From positions 61,291 to 125,290 of the forward strand of contig NZ_LZKU01000017.1 in assembly GCF_001672975.1 (NCBI RefSeq): DNA of 64,000 nucleotides, written 5' to 3'. The DNA is from Mycobacterium sp. 1465703.0 (GTDB lineage: Bacteria; Actinomycetota; Actinomycetes; Mycobacteriales; Mycobacteriaceae). The notes below the pieces were generated by a model. The model ran no database searches and was not told the DNA's origin. It saw only the letters and a program-made list of their open reading frames with translations. The translations under genes and the position numbers were made by a program. This document shows positions 1-8,142 of the stretch, piece by piece; the first letter of the stretch is position 1; every line of letters begins with the position of its first letter.

Positions 1-120
1 CCACTTCAGCCGAGCCCTTTCAACTTTTCTTGCCTACCAACAGGTCTCGTGTGCGCGTGGATTACTTTTCGGATGGGGTGTTCGCTTTGCGACCCGAAGA
101 TCGGGGGCTAGTGCGTGCAG
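1..120. other. Window edge, no gene seen
   Basis: No convincing coding sequence or site was seen here. The minus-strand operon ending at 121 may continue beyond the window. Confidence 0.4.
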
Positions 121-435
121 TTAGAGGATTTCGCCGCGCATCTCATCGACGCCTTTGTTGCCGGCGGCGAAAAGGCTGTTGAGCTTTTTCTCCAGCTGCA
201 GATTGGTCATGACGTTGCCGATCGCGTCGGCGATCCGCACCTCGAGCAGGCGCCCATCGAAACCCAGCGTCAGCGACACCAGCCCTTCGGGGTCATCGAC
301 GCCGGCCCGCAGGCTGTCGAGCTCGTTGAGCAGGTTATCGAGCTGCGCTAAGGTCGCCGCGGTTTCGGCTTGGTTGTACTTGACCTTCTCGGCATCGCCG
401 AGGTTGTTGAACTCGTCGTCGGCGCTGAGGGTCAC
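121..435 (-). CDS. EspL-like YbaB/EbfC-family protein
   Basis: A 104-residue protein resembling YbaB/EbfC nucleoid-associated proteins and the ESX-1 protein EspL: an N-terminal helical stretch rich in Asn, Gln and Leu (about 25-45), then a VSLTLGFDGRLLEVRI beta segment and a C-terminal helix. The GTG start at 435 overlaps the stop of the EspB-like gene (GTGA) and has AAGGAG six bases upstream, so translation is probably coupled. In M. tuberculosis espL also lies directly downstream of espB, which supports the assignment. A direct role in substrate stability or export is inferred from that synteny. Confidence 0.75.
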   Translation of the reverse strand: MTLSADDEFNNLGDAEKVKYNQAETAATLAQLDNLLNELDSLRAGVDDPEGLVSLTLGFDGRLLEVRIADAIGNVMTNLQLEKKLNSLFAAGNKGVDEMRGEIL

Positions 436-2111
436 GACGGCTCCTTGGGCGGGCGGGTCACCAGGCGGCGCACGACCGGGCCGGACACATCGGGTGGGTC
501 ATCGTCGGGCGGTTCAGGGTTCCGATCCCGCTGGGTCGCGGCGGAAGCCACCGACAGCCGGCTGGTGTCAACGCGACCAGTGACGTCCTCGGTGTGCGGG
601 ATGTCGCGAACGACGACTTTACGTTCCTTGTCCTTATCACCTTTGCCGCCAGCACCGGCACCTCCAGGTGCCCCGCCGAGACCACCCATGCCGCCCATCG
701 GCATGCCCATCGGGCCACCGCCCCCCGACGGGCCGCCGCCAGGGCCAGAGCCCTCTGTGGCGCCCACCGGTGTGACCGCCGGGGTTGGCGGGGCGCCGAT
801 TGACGGGGCAACACTGAGCTCTCCCGCACCGCTGGCCGGCGTGGTCGGTGCGGGATCGCCGCCCCCACCGCCGGCCGGGTCCCCACCGCCCGGGGCCGAC
901 TCACTTCCCATTCCCGGGGGATCCATTTTCGGCTCCCCCAGACTTGACAAGCCTTGGGTCGCCGCCTGGATCGCCTGTTCGCCGGCTTGTAGGACAGCCT
1001 GCGGTCCCTTCGTCACTGCGCCCAGGGCACCGCCGATCAGTCCGCCAGCGCCGCCGAGCAGTGCTGGCAGCAGCTGCGGTATCAGGCCCGCCGCACCGCC
1101 GCTTTCCTCCGGCAGCGGATCCGCGGACGGGTCTGGGCCCAGACCCGTCCCGTCGTCGGGGCCGCTCGTCGTTGGATCGGTCGGGGACTTAGGCGTGGTC
1201 GGCTCTTGATCCGTTGGGTCGGCCGTTGGCTGATCCGTGGGCGGGGTGCCCGGGTCCTGGCCGCTGGTGTTCGCTGCGGTGCGCACGTGATAGGGCGGAT
1301 AGTTGGTCACCGCTTGGGTGTCGAGTTTGTTCTTGTCAGCGACCGCCTGAGCCAGCTGCGTCGCGTGTTTACCCCCGGAAGCCGCATTGGCGACAGCGAT
1401 CGTGTGCACCCGTTGTTGAGCGGTGGTGAATTGCTGCGGAGTAGGGACAGCCTGACGGACTTGAAATTGGTTGTCCGCGTGGTCATTTGCCTGCTTGACC
1501 AGAGTTTGAGCGCGCTTACTGTAGGTCTCAAGGCCCTTGGCGAACTTCAGCAGGTGGTGGCTGACCGCCGGCGTGGACACCGGTCCGTCCAAGGTGTCCG
1601 GCAACTGGTGCACGGAGTCCCGGATCAACTGAGAGGCGTCATGCGTCGCGGTGGCGACCCTCGACCAGGCGTTGATAAACGGTTCCCCGCCGCTGACATC
1701 ACCCGAATGCACCGCCGCCGAGATGGCCTCTGGGGGCATCGGCGGGGGCGGCCCGATCGGTACTCGCACATCGGGAGGCACAGGTGGCGCGGCAGGGGCC
1801 GAACCGGGAACACCGGCCGCGGTAGCCCCACCCTTGTTCAAGGTCGCAAGGGCGGTCGCGTTGTTGGCGTCGGTTTCGACGAACGTGATCGCCGTCCCGG
1901 TCAGATGCTCAATGGTGCCTACCAGGGCGGTGATATGGGCGACGAGCGCTGCCGTCAGTTCGGTGCCGGCAGTGGTGAGCCTGGTCGCCGCGCCGAGGGA
2001 TGCCGGGTCGGCGGCCAGCGGCGCGTGCGGTACTCCGCTTCCGCTCAGGCCTTCCACCGCGGCGAGCAGCCGCTGCGCAGCGGCAATCAGCCCGGGTGCG
2101 TCGACCTTCAT
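432..2111 (-). CDS. EspB-like / PPE-type putative ESX-secreted protein
   Basis: A 559-residue protein. The N-terminal third is helical and Ala-rich like a PE/PPE-fold ESX substrate. A middle helical segment (about 145-275) is followed by a Pro/Thr/Asp-rich linker and a Gly-rich tail. The tail contains GGPMGMPMGGMGGLGG and then a basic KGDKDKERK stretch, as in the C-terminus of EspB (GGGMGMPMG, then KSKGSQ). The gene lies between an EspH-like gene and an EspL-like gene, matching the ESX-1 order. It is probably exported by a type VII system and may bind lipid or form a channel by analogy with EspB. No canonical YxxxD/E signal was identified by eye. Confidence 0.65.
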   Translation of the reverse strand: MKVDAPGLIAAAQRLLAAVEGLSGSGVPHAPLAADPASLGAATRLTTAGTELTAALVAHITALVGTIEHLTGTAITFVETDANNATALATLNKGGATAAGVPGSAPAAPPVPPDVRVPIGPPPPMPPEAISAAVHSGDVSGGEPFINAWSRVATATHDASQLIRDSVHQLPDTLDGPVSTPAVSHHLLKFAKGLETYSKRAQTLVKQANDHADNQFQVRQAVPTPQQFTTAQQRVHTIAVANAASGGKHATQLAQAVADKNKLDTQAVTNYPPYHVRTAANTSGQDPGTPPTDQPTADPTDQEPTTPKSPTDPTTSGPDDGTGLGPDPSADPLPEESGGAAGLIPQLLPALLGGAGGLIGGALGAVTKGPQAVLQAGEQAIQAATQGLSSLGEPKMDPPGMGSESAPGGGDPAGGGGGDPAPTTPASGAGELSVAPSIGAPPTPAVTPVGATEGSGPGGGPSGGGGPMGMPMGGMGGLGGAPGGAGAGGKGDKDKERKVVVRDIPHTEDVTGRVDTSRLSVASAATQRDRNPEPPDDDPPDVSGPVVRRLVTRPPKEPS

Positions 2112-2120
2112 GGCATGTTC

Positions 2121-2417
2121 CTAGAGATTTCTGAGCCGGGTGCGGGCCTGCTCGAGGTCCTCGTGCGTGGCCATCCAGGCGATCGCGTCAGCGGGGGTGC
2201 CGCGCTGTTCGAACTCGCCGCGCAACGCCACCTGCCCCTCGAGGTAGGCGACGTCGGCGCAGGCCTGGATGCGTTCGGCGATTTCGTGGCCGCGCAGATC
2301 CATCACCGGCGGCTCCAGCTGGACCCCCAACACCTGACCCGATCCCGCCACCCGCACCCACACCGTTTCGTCGCGGGTGTTGGCGGTGTATTCCCGGTCG
2401 GCGGCATCGGTGGTCAT
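2121..2417 (-). CDS. EspH/EspD-like protein (DUF2694, YbaB-like fold)
   Basis: A 98-residue protein; the ATG at 2417 lies a few bases after the preceding stop. The strand pattern (VWVRVAGSGQVLGVQLEPPVMDL) followed by a long helix (EIAERIQACADVAYLEGQ) resembles EspD and EspH of M. tuberculosis, which share a YbaB-like fold. The family supports expression or stability of ESX-1 substrates. A longer frame reaches 2498, but it overlaps the upstream gene and lacks a plausible ribosome site. Confidence 0.6.
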   Translation of the reverse strand: MTTDAADREYTANTRDETVWVRVAGSGQVLGVQLEPPVMDLRGHEIAERIQACADVAYLEGQVALRGEFEQRGTPADAIAWMATHEDLEQARTRLRNL

Positions 2418-2424
2418 AGTTGCT

Positions 2425-2727
2425 TTACAGCTGTCGGAGGTGCTGGGAATTCTGCTCGTCGACGACAGTGTAAGTGGAGGCCGCCCGCCGGAGCTCATCG
2501 CTGGCGTTGCGATGGCGACTCGCGTGCTCCGTCAGCGCATTATCGCGATCGATCAACACGTCACTGACTGCCGCTTTAACTTCGTGCATGATCGGGCCGA
2601 GGGTATCCACAGCGGCATGGATGTCGCCGCCGCGTTCGCGCGCGGCTTCGACGATGCGAACGACCTCGTCATGGTTGCTGGCGACCTCGTGCAGCACCTC
2701 GGGATCGGTGCGGATCGGCTCGGTCAT
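2425..2727 (-). CDS. EspC/EspF-like ESX-1 secretion-associated protein (DUF2580)
   Basis: A 100-residue WXG100-sized helical protein. It starts MTEPIRTDPEVLHEVASNHDE, like EspC ([20 protein letters not shown]), and ends with YTVVDEQNSQ, which contains YxxxD, the general type VII export signal, at the expected C-terminal position. GGAAAGGAA lies upstream of the ATG. It is the first of four tightly packed genes leading to the EspB-like gene. It is probably co-secreted with a partner from the same operon. Confidence 0.8.
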   Translation of the reverse strand: MTEPIRTDPEVLHEVASNHDEVVRIVEAARERGGDIHAAVDTLGPIMHEVKAAVSDVLIDRDNALTEHASRHRNASDELRRAASTYTVVDEQNSQHLRQL

Positions 2728-2801
2728 GGCTGGTGTGTTCCTTTCCTAACTTGATGATTTCAGTGTCCCTGCTAGCGGCTAATCATGGATGGCCTTTGCA
2801 G

Positions 2802-4829
2802 CTATCCGCTGGCCGGTACCGGCGCCGATGCTGCCAGCGGAGGTGCCGAGCCCCCCGGCGGCGCCGAGGCGACCGGAGGGATAGCGGGTGCCGGTTGGGC
2901 CGCTGCCGGCGGTCCGCCATGGGGTACCGCATTGGCGGCCGCGGCGGTGGGGTCGATCCACCCCATAAAGTCTGGGCTCGAAGACACCGATTCCAGAGGA
3001 ACCACCTGCCCGTTGACGTAGGCCTTGACCGAGCTCAAGACCGGCACGTAGTGGTCCTTGAACATGGCCAAGTCCCCACACGTGAGCCGGCTCGGATCGA
3101 CCGGGTTGGTCACCGGTGTCCCAGGCGGCGGCAGTTGAATGTTGTTCTGGCGGTAGGCCGCATCGACGGTTTTGCCAGCGAGATAGTCACGGATGGCCTG
3201 CGCGGACTGCGAGCTGCGCGCCGTCGACGTCGATCCGTCGGGCAACTTGACCGTCGGCGACGCCGGAGCAGGCGGCGTCGCGGCGGTGGGTGGATCCGCC
3301 GGTGTGGAGTTGCCAGCATTTTGGCCCTGCTGCCCCGGTTGCCCCGGCTGCCCATAGGCGCCCTGCGCACCATCTGGCGGTGTCGTGGTGTCAGTCTTGC
3401 CGTCCTTGGTGTCCTTGCCGTCTTTGACATGCTCGGCGCTATCGCCGGTCTTATCCGGGGTGTCTGAGGGCCGCTCGTGATTGCCCTGATCACCCAGGCC
3501 AGATGCCAAGCCCGCCAAGGGACTTGCCGCACCGGCCAGCCCACCCAACGAATCCAGCGGGCTGCCCCCGGCTCCCCCCAGGCTGCCCAGCGCGGGCAAC
3601 ATCGAGGCCAGCGACGATAACGGGTCGCTGCCCAGCGGGCCGCCACCAAGCATGTCCGACAACCCGGGATCGGACATATCCGGTGCACCAACTGGCCCGG
3701 GGTCAGCGGCAACCGGGCCCGGGTCGGGTTCAGCAGGCGCACTCGGCGCCGGGGACGGGGCGGATTGTCCCGGGCCAGGGTCAGCAGGGCTTTGTGGATC
3801 ATCGGTGCTGCCGGCACCACTGTCGGCTGCATACAACGCGGCCAGCGCCTGGGCGGCCTTGCTTTGATCCTCAGCGCTCAGTCCCCCGGCGGCGAGCAAA
3901 TCATTCGTCGCACCAACCTGATTGCGCAGCAACGTCAGAAACGCCCGCTCACCGGCCGGCGTATCGATGGCCATGGTCGGGTTGTTGACCGCCTCGACGA
4001 TCTTCTTCTGAATGTCGTTGAGTTTCTGCTGACCCGCGGTTGTGGTGGCGTGCGCATTGAGCAGCACCTCCGACAGTTTCTCCTCGGCGTCACTGATCTT
4101 GGTGTAGTGATTCTTCAGTTCCTGCTGCAGCTTCTTCACCGTGTCAGCGGCTTTCCCTGACTGCTGCTCATCGGTGCCCAGCCCGCCGTCGCCGGGATGC
4201 GGTGCCGGATCGCGCGGTTTGTTGGCGTTGTTGAATTGCTCCTCGCTGATCGGTGCACCGTTCTTGTCGAAGAACGCCTTCTTGCCGTTCGGGTCCAGCG
4301 TGTAGTAGTCGCCGTTGGCGTTCTTTGGCGTCAACAACCCGGTCTTGGGGTCGTTATAGAAACCATTGTCGCTACTGGGAACACCGCCCAGCTGTGGTCC
4401 GATCTGCTGGCCATTGGCGTTCACCGGTGCGTAGTGATCACCCAACTTACGGTAACCCGCGGGCGGGATCGGCGGTCCCTGCTTTCCGTCCGGGCCTACC
4501 AAAGAAACTGTGCCGTCATCATTTTGGGCCCAGTTCTGTTTGGTTCCCGCGTCGTGATAGACGACCGTCCCGTTGGCGGGCAGCCTCGTGCCGTCGCCGA
4601 ATACCAGATGGCGTTCATCACCCACATTGTCAGTGCTGTAGTGAATGTTGGGGTCGCCATACGTTTGTCGCGCATGATCCAACACCCGGGCCCAATACAG
4701 GTCATGCTTGCTGATGTAGTGGGTGTGATCGGACGGCATCGCCCAACCCGGCTCTGACCACCCCTCGCCGCCGCCCTTGTGGTCCCAGACGCCCCACGAG
4801 GTGTCGTCGCCGAAGTGCTTGGTGCCCAT
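2802..4829 (-). CDS. Large DUF4226-type protein related to Rv3899c
   Basis: A 675-residue protein. Residues 1-200 are hydrophilic with short Gly/Asp/Tyr repeats (DKNGAP, DPNGKK, DPKTGLL). About 220-350 is a coiled-coil DUF4226-like helical pair (VKKLQQELKNHYTKISDAEEKL, GERAFLTLLRNQVGATNDLL). A Pro/Ala/Gly-rich linker follows, with a C-terminal domain at about 535-640 (DLAMFKDHYVPVLSSVKAYVNGQVVPLESV) resembling the C-terminal half of Rv3899c, and then an Ala/Pro tail. No signal peptide or transmembrane segment is visible. It is a probable secreted or surface ESX-associated protein of unknown activity, between the head-only ORF at 4852 and the Esp genes. Confidence 0.65.
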   Translation of the reverse strand: MGTKHFGDDTSWGVWDHKGGGEGWSEPGWAMPSDHTHYISKHDLYWARVLDHARQTYGDPNIHYSTDNVGDERHLVFGDGTRLPANGTVVYHDAGTKQNWAQNDDGTVSLVGPDGKQGPPIPPAGYRKLGDHYAPVNANGQQIGPQLGGVPSSDNGFYNDPKTGLLTPKNANGDYYTLDPNGKKAFFDKNGAPISEEQFNNANKPRDPAPHPGDGGLGTDEQQSGKAADTVKKLQQELKNHYTKISDAEEKLSEVLLNAHATTTAGQQKLNDIQKKIVEAVNNPTMAIDTPAGERAFLTLLRNQVGATNDLLAAGGLSAEDQSKAAQALAALYAADSGAGSTDDPQSPADPGPGQSAPSPAPSAPAEPDPGPVAADPGPVGAPDMSDPGLSDMLGGGPLGSDPLSSLASMLPALGSLGGAGGSPLDSLGGLAGAASPLAGLASGLGDQGNHERPSDTPDKTGDSAEHVKDGKDTKDGKTDTTTPPDGAQGAYGQPGQPGQQGQNAGNSTPADPPTAATPPAPASPTVKLPDGSTSTARSSQSAQAIRDYLAGKTVDAAYRQNNIQLPPPGTPVTNPVDPSRLTCGDLAMFKDHYVPVLSSVKAYVNGQVVPLESVSSSPDFMGWIDPTAAAANAVPHGGPPAAAQPAPAIPPVASAPPGGSAPPLAASAPVPASG

Positions 4830-4851
4830 GAATTATCGCCCGTCCCCGTCG

Positions 4852-5004
4852 TCAGAAGTGGCCAAGGCCAAGGTCGTCTTCAAGATCGCGGCGCGGCGCG
4901 AACACCGGCGGCTCCGTAGGGGGCACGTCGCCGCCAAAGACATGCCGCGCGTGAGAAACAACTCCCAACACCTGCTGGGCCTCTTGCTCCAAACGTGAAT
5001 TCAC
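4852..5004 (-). CDS. 50-residue head-only DUF4226-like peptide
   Basis: A short ORF not longer than 50 residues. The GTG start is preceded by GAAAGGA six bases upstream, a strong ribosome site. Its beginning (NSRLEQEAQQVLGVVSHARHVFG) aligns with the first 22 residues of the other head proteins here (for example MSIEQVAAQAVGVVQRAHALFG). It then runs through an acidic, Pro-rich stretch and stops 22 bases before the ATG of the 675-residue protein. It could be a remnant of an N-terminal head detached from that protein, or a genuine small partner. Confidence 0.55.
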   Translation of the reverse strand: MNSRLEQEAQQVLGVVSHARHVFGGDVPPTEPPVFAPRRDLEDDLGLGHF

Positions 5005-5076
5005 CGCCGGTCCTTTCGTGGAGGTGATTTGAGCCTAACCCCGTCAGATGACCCGCTCCTGCACAATTTCCGGCGC

Positions 5077-6141
5077 TCAAGCCGTCATCGGTCGCACTGG
5101 CCGACGAGCGATGTAACGCCCAGGCAGCGGAGCGACTCGGACCACATCACCAGAGGTCGGTGCATGCACCACCTGGTGATCTGAAATCGCCAACTGCACA
5201 TGCCCAGGCCCGCCGCGGCCACCCTCACCGAAGGCGCCAAGGGGGAAAACCAGATCCCCGGCCCGCACCTGCCCCGGCGGCACCGCGACACCCTCCTTAA
5301 TCTGGGAATACGTGTCGCCACCGAGCTGCACACCAGCCTGGCGCCATGCCCACTGCGTCAGCCCGGAACAGTCAAAGCTGTTGGGGCCCTTCGCGCCCCA
5401 CACGTAGGGTCGACCCAGTTTACTTAGCGCCGCCTGGGCCGCCCCCGTTCCCGGCTCGCCGGGCACATTACTAGCCCCGCTCCATGAGTCGACAAGCCTC
5501 GAATGCGGATTGCGTGATCCGTGGCCGCCGAAACCACCCAACCCCGATAGACCAGACAGCATGGGTGTCCCGCCGCCGCCGCCAAAACCCCCGCCGCCAA
5601 AGGGCATCCCGCTCATCGGCATGCCGCCCATACCGCCTCTGCGGCGCGCATAGAGCATCGACCGGATCCTTGCCGCGAGCTGCGTGCCCCGAACCTTGTG
5701 CGCCTCGACGATCTGTTGTTGTTGGGCGACGCGGGCGCGCAGGGTGGCGATGAGGGCGCGTTGGCCGGCCGGGGTGGACGAGACCGGGGCCAACGTGGTG
5801 GTGTCGCTGGCGGCGCCGTTGACGACATTGCCTGAGTTGGTTCGGCCCGTCCAATCCACCTGCACCGCATCATGTATCTGGGTGCCCAGCCGGTTATCGG
5901 CAGTTGAGACAGTCCCCAAGCCGGGGCCGGCGTCGGCGGCGAAGGTGTGATAGGTCGCCGGCAGCGCACCGGATAACCCCGACATGCGGTGGTGGCTGTG
6001 GCGCACCAACTCCGCAGCACCGGCCAGCGCTGAACCACTGTGCCCGGCGGCCACCCCGCCACCAAAGCCCGGCTGGCCGAACAACGCATGCCCACGGTGC
6101 AGCACCTGGCCCACGTGCCTAACCAGCGCCTCAATCGACAC
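5077..6141 (-). CDS. DUF4226-type head fused to NlpC/P60 peptidoglycan endopeptidase
   Basis: A 354-residue protein from a GTG start. Residues 1-165 are a helical head (MSIEALVRHVGQVLHRGHALF, and GQRALIATLRARVAQQQ). About 166-210 is a Gly/Met linker. About 235-350 is an NlpC/P60 domain with catalytic Cys258 in FDCSG, His314 in PGHVQL and a further polar His326. RipA-like enzymes of this class cut the D-Glu to diaminopimelate bond of peptidoglycan stems. No signal peptide is present, so export would depend on the head, perhaps through type VII secretion. The first 142 codons and the upstream region are almost identical to those of the gene at 8143. Confidence 0.85.
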   Translation of the reverse strand: MSIEALVRHVGQVLHRGHALFGQPGFGGGVAAGHSGSALAGAAELVRHSHHRMSGLSGALPATYHTFAADAGPGLGTVSTADNRLGTQIHDAVQVDWTGRTNSGNVVNGAASDTTTLAPVSSTPAGQRALIATLRARVAQQQQIVEAHKVRGTQLAARIRSMLYARRRGGMGGMPMSGMPFGGGGFGGGGGTPMLSGLSGLGGFGGHGSRNPHSRLVDSWSGASNVPGEPGTGAAQAALSKLGRPYVWGAKGPNSFDCSGLTQWAWRQAGVQLGGDTYSQIKEGVAVPPGQVRAGDLVFPLGAFGEGGRGGPGHVQLAISDHQVVHAPTSGDVVRVAPLPGRYIARRPVRPMTA

Positions 6142-6180
6142 ACATCAAGTATCAACGCCCCCACACCCCACCAGATGCAC
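5714..6180. repeat. 467-bp head repeat, copy 1
   Basis: Matches 8852-9318 in the same orientation at a constant offset of 3138. By eye only one base differs (Ser versus Asn codon in AA[S/N]DTTTLA). It covers the first 142 codons plus about 39 bases upstream of the start. The sequence diverges abruptly on both sides. Confidence 0.95.
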
Positions 6181-6192
6181 GTTTTTTCGGGC

Positions 6193-6942
6193 TCAGCATG
6201 CAGAGTTCGGTAACTCTACGTCGAGCAACTCCCGGAGGAATTGTTCAGGCGCATCGAGGAAGTCCCGGGTGATCCGATAGTGTTCGGTCTCCTTATACGC
6301 GACTGGGCTGATGCCGCTGTCTGTGCACGCGTAGATGGTCGCGCCCGGGTAGGCCATGAGGATCGGCGAATGCGTCGCTATCAGAAACTGTGAACCATCG
6401 CGAACGAGATCGTGGATGCGTGCTAGCGCGGCCAGCTGGCTCGTCGGCGATAACGCTGCTTCCGGTTCATCAAGCAGGTACAGGCCATTAGCGGTGAACC
6501 TCTCGACCATCAGCGTCAAAAAGGATTCACCATGGGACTGTTCATGCAAAGAACGGCCACCGTAGGCGCCGGTGATGATGTCGGAGCCAAGCTGATCGAC
6601 TTGTGTCGCAACATTAAAGAAGCTTTCCGCGCGCAAAAAGTAGCCTGTGCGGGGTTTGCGCGTACCCCGTGCAATGTCGAGATAGGCGTGCAGGTTCGAG
6701 TGGGATGCTCGAGTCGTGAAGTTGAAGTGACGGCTTCCACCTTCGGCGTTGAAGCCCAGCGCCACGGCAATAGCCTCTAGGAGAGTTGATTTGCCGGCGC
6801 CGTTGGCGCCGACGAGGAAGGTCACCTGAGAATCGAACTCCACCGTGCTCAAAGACCTGACCAGCGGCAGCGAGAATGGATAGACGTTGAAGTCGTCGAC
6901 TGCGCTGCGCGCTAATCGAATGCGCTTCAAATAGATCGACAC
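6193..6942 (-). CDS. AAA-type ATPase, SMC/ABC-like (COG3910-type)
   Basis: A 249-residue protein with Walker A GANGAGKST (about 45-53), an SHGESF signature-like segment (about 138) and Walker B LYLLDEPEAAL followed by a switch-region His in ATHSP. This is the compact predicted ATPase family found alone in many bacteria, in some cases beside nucleases or defence genes. The GTG start is preceded by AAAGGTGG. It follows the small 6968 gene in the same direction. It may be a passenger gene or may process something linked to the neighbouring effectors; nothing in the sequence decides this. Confidence 0.8.
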   Translation of the reverse strand: MSIYLKRIRLARSAVDDFNVYPFSLPLVRSLSTVEFDSQVTFLVGANGAGKSTLLEAIAVALGFNAEGGSRHFNFTTRASHSNLHAYLDIARGTRKPRTGYFLRAESFFNVATQVDQLGSDIITGAYGGRSLHEQSHGESFLTLMVERFTANGLYLLDEPEAALSPTSQLAALARIHDLVRDGSQFLIATHSPILMAYPGATIYACTDSGISPVAYKETEHYRITRDFLDAPEQFLRELLDVELPNSAC

Positions 6943-6967
6943 CGCACCACCTTTTCAAAGTTCACTG

Positions 6968-7303
6968 TTACTCACGCGCCCCCGGCGTTAGAGGTATGTG
7001 GGCGGGTCGCTTGACCCGGTGCACGTAACTGTCGGGGTCTTCCACCTCGCACATGGTGTGTGTCTTCGCATCCCATTGATAGGCGCCCGCATCGTGAAAC
7101 GCCTGAAAGAGATCCACGACGTGATCTGGGTTGTAGAGCTCAAGTTGGTCGGCCGCTCTATAGACGGTGCTGGTCACTGTCCCACCGTTGTACGACCGAA
7201 TGTGAAACGGCGCTCGAAAGAGCCGGTCACGGACTTCGTCGCGGGCGTCGGCGTCAGCTGCGCTGATGATCGCTCGGTAATTCCAAACGGGTTCATCGAC
7301 CAT
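6968..7303 (-). CDS. Unrecognised 111-residue protein downstream of a head/tail protein
   Basis: A small acidic soluble protein (MVDEPVWNYRAIISAADADARDEV) with no recognised domain. GGAAGGAT precedes the ATG. It follows the 7340 head/tail gene by 36 bases and precedes the ATPase. Its size and position are those of an immunity or chaperone partner for the tail domain, but this is inference from context only. Confidence 0.6.
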   Translation of the reverse strand: MVDEPVWNYRAIISAADADARDEVRDRLFRAPFHIRSYNGGTVTSTVYRAADQLELYNPDHVVDLFQAFHDAGAYQWDAKTHTMCEVEDPDSYVHRVKRPAHIPLTPGARE

Positions 7304-7339
7304 GGCTATCCTTCCTCAGTCTGCGACGATGCGGCGCTT

Positions 7340-8029
7340 TTAAGCTTTGTCGACGATGAACGAGCCCGCTACTCCCCCGGGCCCCGCCAGGTGGCACTCC
7401 CATTGCTGCCAGGGATACAGGACTCTGCGGAACGTAATCCAGGCCTCACATTCGTTCATCGAGTTGAATAACCTGTACGCCGTCGACGGGTCCCATATGT
7501 CGCCCGGGCCTTCGCCGGGCATCGGAACCTCGGGCGCGTCCTTCGGGTACCTCAGCGCGCGGATCTGAGCGGCTACCGCACCACCCTGCTGCTGGGTGGT
7601 TTGGACAACCTGGGAGGCCTGCTGAAGCTGGCCGCGTAATGCGCTCAGGACGGCACGCTGCTCGGCGGGTGTACGCGCGGCGACGGCGGCCTGGGTGGTG
7701 GCACGGGTCTGGCCGGCGATCGCATCGAGGCGCTCGCCGCCTGCTTTGGTCACCGCGGCGGCGTCCACCACTCGGGTGGTCAAGCCCGCGTCGCTCGTCG
7801 ACGCGGTCATTAGCGGTGGGATCGACCGGTCCACCATGTCGCGGTAGGACGGCAGCCCTGATCCGCCGGCCATCTCGAGCGTACGGTCACGCCCCTCCCG
7901 GGCGAGTTGCACCGCGTCGGCGATGAGGGTCGAAGTCTGGGCATCGCCCACGCCGATCGCCGGACCAAACAACGCGCGGGCGCGCGCGATCGCGGCCTGC
8001 ACACCAACACAGGTCTGCACAAGCGACAT
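7340..8029 (-). CDS. DUF4226-type head protein with a short unknown tail
   Basis: A 229-residue protein from the ATG at 8029. The head (MSLVQTCVGVQAAIARARALFG, and PAEQRAVLSALRGQLQQASQVV, with TTQQQGGAVAAQIRALRY) is clearly homologous to the heads at 29122 and 30192. The tail, from about residue 170, is a short Trp-rich domain (NECEAWITFRRVLYPWQQWE) that I do not recognise. There is no Shine-Dalgarno sequence. GATAAT lies exactly six bases before the ATG, so the mRNA is probably leaderless. An upstream in-frame ATG at 8074 would lie beyond this promoter. Confidence 0.75.
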   Translation of the reverse strand: MSLVQTCVGVQAAIARARALFGPAIGVGDAQTSTLIADAVQLAREGRDRTLEMAGGSGLPSYRDMVDRSIPPLMTASTSDAGLTTRVVDAAAVTKAGGERLDAIAGQTRATTQAAVAARTPAEQRAVLSALRGQLQQASQVVQTTQQQGGAVAAQIRALRYPKDAPEVPMPGEGPGDIWDPSTAYRLFNSMNECEAWITFRRVLYPWQQWECHLAGPGGVAGSFIVDKA

Positions 8030-8035
8030 ACAACG

Positions 8036-8041
8036 ATTATC
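8036..8041 (-). promoter_or_regulatory. -10 element of a leaderless promoter
   Basis: GATAAT on the minus strand, six bases upstream of the ATG at 8029. The same spacing occurs before the head genes at 30081 and 31373. Confidence 0.5.
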
Positions 8042-8142
8042 CGGCCTACCGACTGCGGTGGTGTCAAAATTCACCTCAATTACTCATCAAATCCGTTGCT
8101 GTCGGCACGTGCGGCTATCGGTATCTGCGGCCCCGTCGCCGC

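Noticed and set aside
370..1209. Plus-strand Pro-rich frame opposite the EspB-like gene
   Set aside because: It is the complement of a Gly/Pro-rich coding region, with no ribosome site or family features.
4880..5080. 66-codon minus-strand frame
   Set aside because: It overlaps the 50-residue ORF that has the ribosome site and the head similarity; its own sequence has no features.
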